Part shown: one piece after another, positions 62,259-64,000 of the stretch
Position numbering within the stretch: position 1 is the stretch's first letter
How the letters are laid out: every line of letters starts with the position of its first letter
Assembly (NCBI GenBank): GCA_024639935.1
Contig: JAHEFZ010000003.1
Location: 62,001-126,000, forward strand
DNA from: Microbacteriaceae bacterium
GTDB taxonomy: Bacteria > Actinomycetota > Actinomycetes > Actinomycetales > Microbacteriaceae
Reading direction: 5' to 3'
DNA: 64,000 nt
Program-made: the position numbers and the translations under genes
The notes under the pieces: generated by a model
Told to the model about the DNA's origin: nothing
The model's database searches: none
Seen by the model: only the letters and a program-made list of their open reading frames with translations

Positions 62259-63253
62259 TGACACGGTGGCCAGCAGAATGGGAACGCCATGAGCGGACGT
62301 GGATGGCGTGGCCGTCCACTGGATACAGCCTCGGGGATACCGAGGCCGACATCGCGGAGGCACGGGGGGCGTGGGCGTCTGTCGCGAACGCAATCGTCCA
62401 GTACGAGCCCGTGACGATGGTCGTGGACCCGTCTGACGTCGCCATCGCCCGCGAGTGGCTCGACGGTCGCGTCGAAATTGTGGAGGCGAAACTCGACGAT
62501 GCATGGATGCGTGACATCGGGCCAACCTTTGTCAAAGGTCCAAACGACGCGACACTCGGTGTCGATTGGATCTTCAACGGTTGGGGAGCGCAGTCCTGGG
62601 CAACGTGGGACAACGATGCCGAAATAGCGCGTAAGGTTCTGGCCTCGGCCGACGTCCCTGTCATCTCATCGTCACTGACGAACGAGGGGGGTGGAATCCA
62701 CACGAACGGTGAGGGAATCGTTCTGGTAACCGAAACGGTCCAACGTGATCCGGGCCGTAACCCGGGCTGGACTCGTGACGAGGTCGAACGAGAATTGTTC
62801 GACACGCTTGGTGCTACCCGCATCGTCTGGGTTCCGCGCGGCCTGACTCGTGACTACGACGAGTTTGGTACCCGTGGCCATGTCGACATCGTCGCCGCGT
62901 TCTGCAACTCGACGACGGTTCTGTATCACGACCAGCGCAACCCTGAACACCCCGATTTCGCGGTATCGGAAACGGTTCGCAATTTGCTTGAGGCGGAGGG
63001 GTTCGACCTCATCCCTGTCCCCGCACCCGAAACATTGCGCGATGACGAGGGCTTCGTCGACTATTCGTATATCAATCATTACGTCTGCAACAACGCCGTG
63101 ATTTTGTGCGGGTTCGATGACTCGGGTGACGCGGTCGCGCAGGGCATCCTCGAAAAGGCGTATCCGGGTAGAACGGTCGAGTTGGTCGACGCCCGCGCGT
63201 TGTTCGCCCGCGGTGGCGGCATTCACTGCATCACCCAGCAGCAGCCCGCTTAG
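62258..63253 (+). CDS. aguA: Agmatine deiminase family protein
   Basis: A 331-residue guanidino-group hydrolase (peptidyl-arginine deiminase-like fold) converting agmatine to N-carbamoylputrescine. WMAWPS start, MRDIGPTFV near 87, EGGGIHTNG near 145, RGHVDIVAAF near 207, and the catalytic Cys in GGGIHCITQQQP at the end. Other guanidine substrates are possible. Coupled with the decarboxylase, it suggests an arginine-to-carbamoylputrescine route. Its stop overlaps the SprT-like stop by four bases. Confidence 0.92.
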   Translation: MTRWPAEWERHERTWMAWPSTGYSLGDTEADIAEARGAWASVANAIVQYEPVTMVVDPSDVAIAREWLDGRVEIVEAKLDDAWMRDIGPTFVKGPNDATLGVDWIFNGWGAQSWATWDNDAEIARKVLASADVPVISSSLTNEGGGIHTNGEGIVLVTETVQRDPGRNPGWTRDEVERELFDTLGATRIVWVPRGLTRDYDEFGTRGHVDIVAAFCNSTTVLYHDQRNPEHPDFAVSETVRNLLEAEGFDLIPVPAPETLRDDEGFVDYSYINHYVCNNAVILCGFDDSGDAVAQGILEKAYPGRTVELVDARALFARGGGIHCITQQQPA

Positions 63254-63711
63254 CCCAACAACTCCCACGCGATGAGATGCCGACGCGAAAAGCGCGGATT
63301 GCACAGTACACACGAGGCGACCATGTTGCGCGGCTTTCGGTAGCGCAAAATGATGTGTCCAGCAGGACATTCTCCGCGCCATCGCGCCAAGTGGTCGGGT
63401 GATGGGCCGGTATGCCGAATCCAGCCGGTGTATCCGATCGAGCGTGCCGTGTCGAGCCAAAGCTGACTGTGGTTGTGCTCTTTTCCACACAATGCGTGGG
63501 CAATTTCGTGAAGAATAGTTTGCTCGGCGTCCTCGAGAGAGCCCAAGGCCATGAGGTGGACCGATAACGAGATCTGCGATTTGTCGTGATGACACGCACC
63601 CGCCCGACGTCGGGCATGATCCCAGCGGAAGGTCCACGGTTGCTCTAAGACCGCAAGGTGACGCGCGATCAGCCGCTCGGCAAGAGACTGAACTTCGGTC
63701 AAATCGATCAC
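63250..63711 (-). CDS. SprT-like zinc metallopeptidase-fold protein
   Basis: A 153-residue SprT/WSS1-type protein: zinc motif HEIAHALCG near residue 65 with the third ligand likely in KEHNHSQLW, followed by Cys pairs (ECPAGHI; CVLCNPRF) of a zinc-ribbon tail. Relatives act on DNA-protein crosslinks; that role is not shown for this short bacterial form. Start supported by TATGGT 6 bases upstream. Confidence 0.88.
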   Translation of the reverse strand: MIDLTEVQSLAERLIARHLAVLEQPWTFRWDHARRRAGACHHDKSQISLSVHLMALGSLEDAEQTILHEIAHALCGKEHNHSQLWLDTARSIGYTGWIRHTGPSPDHLARWRGECPAGHIILRYRKPRNMVASCVLCNPRFSRRHLIAWELLG

Positions 63712-63717
63712 GCAACA

Positions 63718-63723
63718 ACCATA
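63718..63723 (-). promoter_or_regulatory. -10 box (TATGGT) of the SprT-like gene
   Basis: TATGGT on the minus strand, 6 bases before the GTG at 63711. Confidence 0.5.
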
Positions 63724-63731
63724 GGCACGGG

Positions 63732-64000
63732 CTAGGACCGAAAAAGGTTGCGCGCTGGCGGCGGCGAGTCGATAGCGGTGTTGTCGGTGACCACCGCGGC
63801 GCTCGCCGACCAGGTCACCGCCCCTGCCCCAGCAATCAAAACCGCCGGGTGCGGCCCCTTGCCCGCAAGCGCTGAAACCCAGTGTGGAACCGTATCGCTA
63901 GAGACGGCCCCGAGAACGATGTTGCCAAATCGTTTGCTGTTGGCGACACCCTGCTCGGCGACGCCGAATGCCTCGCCGAAAACGTAGCGAAGCGTCGCGA
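63732..64000 (-). CDS. Spermidine-synthase-like protein, C-terminal part
   Basis: A minus-strand gene leaves the window at the right edge; 89 residues of its C-terminus are visible, ending ARNLFRS. The segment TLRYVFGEAFGVAEQGVANSK followed by RFGNIVLGAV and a TDNTAIDSPPP tail matches, from memory, the end of actinobacterial spermidine-synthase-like (SpeE-fold) proteins. The SAM-binding core is outside the window. Many actinobacterial homologues have no proven polyamine role. Confidence 0.65.
   Translation of the reverse strand, partial: ATLRYVFGEAFGVAEQGVANSKRFGNIVLGAVSSDTVPHWVSALAGKGPHPAVLIAGAGAVTWSASAAVVTDNTAIDSPPPARNLFRS

Noticed and set aside
62672-63718. 348-residue minus-strand open frame across the deiminase and SprT-like genes
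   Set aside because: It is antisense to agmatine deiminase, which has all its catalytic motifs, and has no recognisable domain.

Overview
The window reads as chromosome of a compact-genome actinobacterium, most likely in or near the family Microbacteriaceae. The evidence is the gene content and order: ftsH-folE-folP-folB-folK-DUF3180-DUF2520-lysS-clpC; histidine phosphatase-TlpA-CcdA-ResB-CcsB followed by men genes; a fused PutA; DUF4229 and PLDc_N-type small membrane proteins; and a NUDIX protein of the DUF4916 type. Genes are very tightly packed. Many neighbours overlap by 1-4 bases as ATGA or GTGA, many convergent pairs have abutting or overlapping stop codons, and many start codons lie only 6-8 bases after a TAnnnT -10 box, which points to leaderless mRNAs. 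I see no IS element, prophage, CRISPR array, rRNA or replication origin, and no gene-free stretch longer than 300 bases.

Layout. 1-8.1 kb: the 3' part of a flavin disulfide reductase with a rhodanese domain, a 38-residue Cys-rich protein, a drug exporter, a DEAD-box RNA helicase, a UbiA prenyltransferase plus CrtI-like desaturase pair (carotenoid/isoprenoid modification), and a DUF554 membrane protein. 8.2-14 kb: putA, a Glu-Asp-Phe tRNA cluster, a secreted LytM peptidase and ppa. 13.8-26.4 kb: the housekeeping block tilS-hpt-ftsH, the folate genes, lysS, kptA, clpC and a GNAT enzyme. 26.5-33.2 kb: a membrane-anchored protein, a secreted trypsin-like protease, a small protein overlapping a TPR protein, radA, tRNA-Ser and an archaeal-type aspS. 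33.2-41.8 kb: cytochrome c maturation (system II) and menC/B/E/A. 41.8-50 kb: a catabolic island with sdaA, an ethanolamine-type permease, a glutamine-synthetase-like ligase, a class I amidotransferase-like hydrolase, an aldehyde dehydrogenase, an SDR and a GntR regulator. 50-56.6 kb: menD/F/G, a polyprenyl diphosphate synthase and a ferredoxin-NADP reductase. 56.6-64 kb: yajQ, tRNA-Tyr, an inositol phosphatase family enzyme, a second LytM protein, tRNA-Met and tRNA-Thr, a 27-residue peptide gene with its own strong promoter and terminator, a NUDIX protein, a PLP decarboxylase plus agmatine deiminase operon, a SprT-like protein, and the end of a spermidine-synthase-like gene.

How the genes work together. 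The men genes, the polyprenyl diphosphate synthase and MenA/MenG together give a nearly complete classical menaquinone route; MenH and a DHNA-CoA thioesterase are not seen here. The neighbouring ResB/CcsB/CcdA/TlpA set matures cytochrome c, so this is a respiratory-chain region. The island between menA and the DUF4229/PLDc_N/menD block is the most interesting part. Its enzyme set fits ethanolamine use by gamma-glutamylation: ligase, alcohol oxidation by the SDR, aldehyde oxidation, then hydrolysis to glycine and glutamate. It lacks the FAD amine oxidase of the E. coli Puu (putrescine) route. The substrate is inferred, not proven. The second highlight is the isolated 27-residue peptide gene near 60 kb, which ends in CDSCQ.
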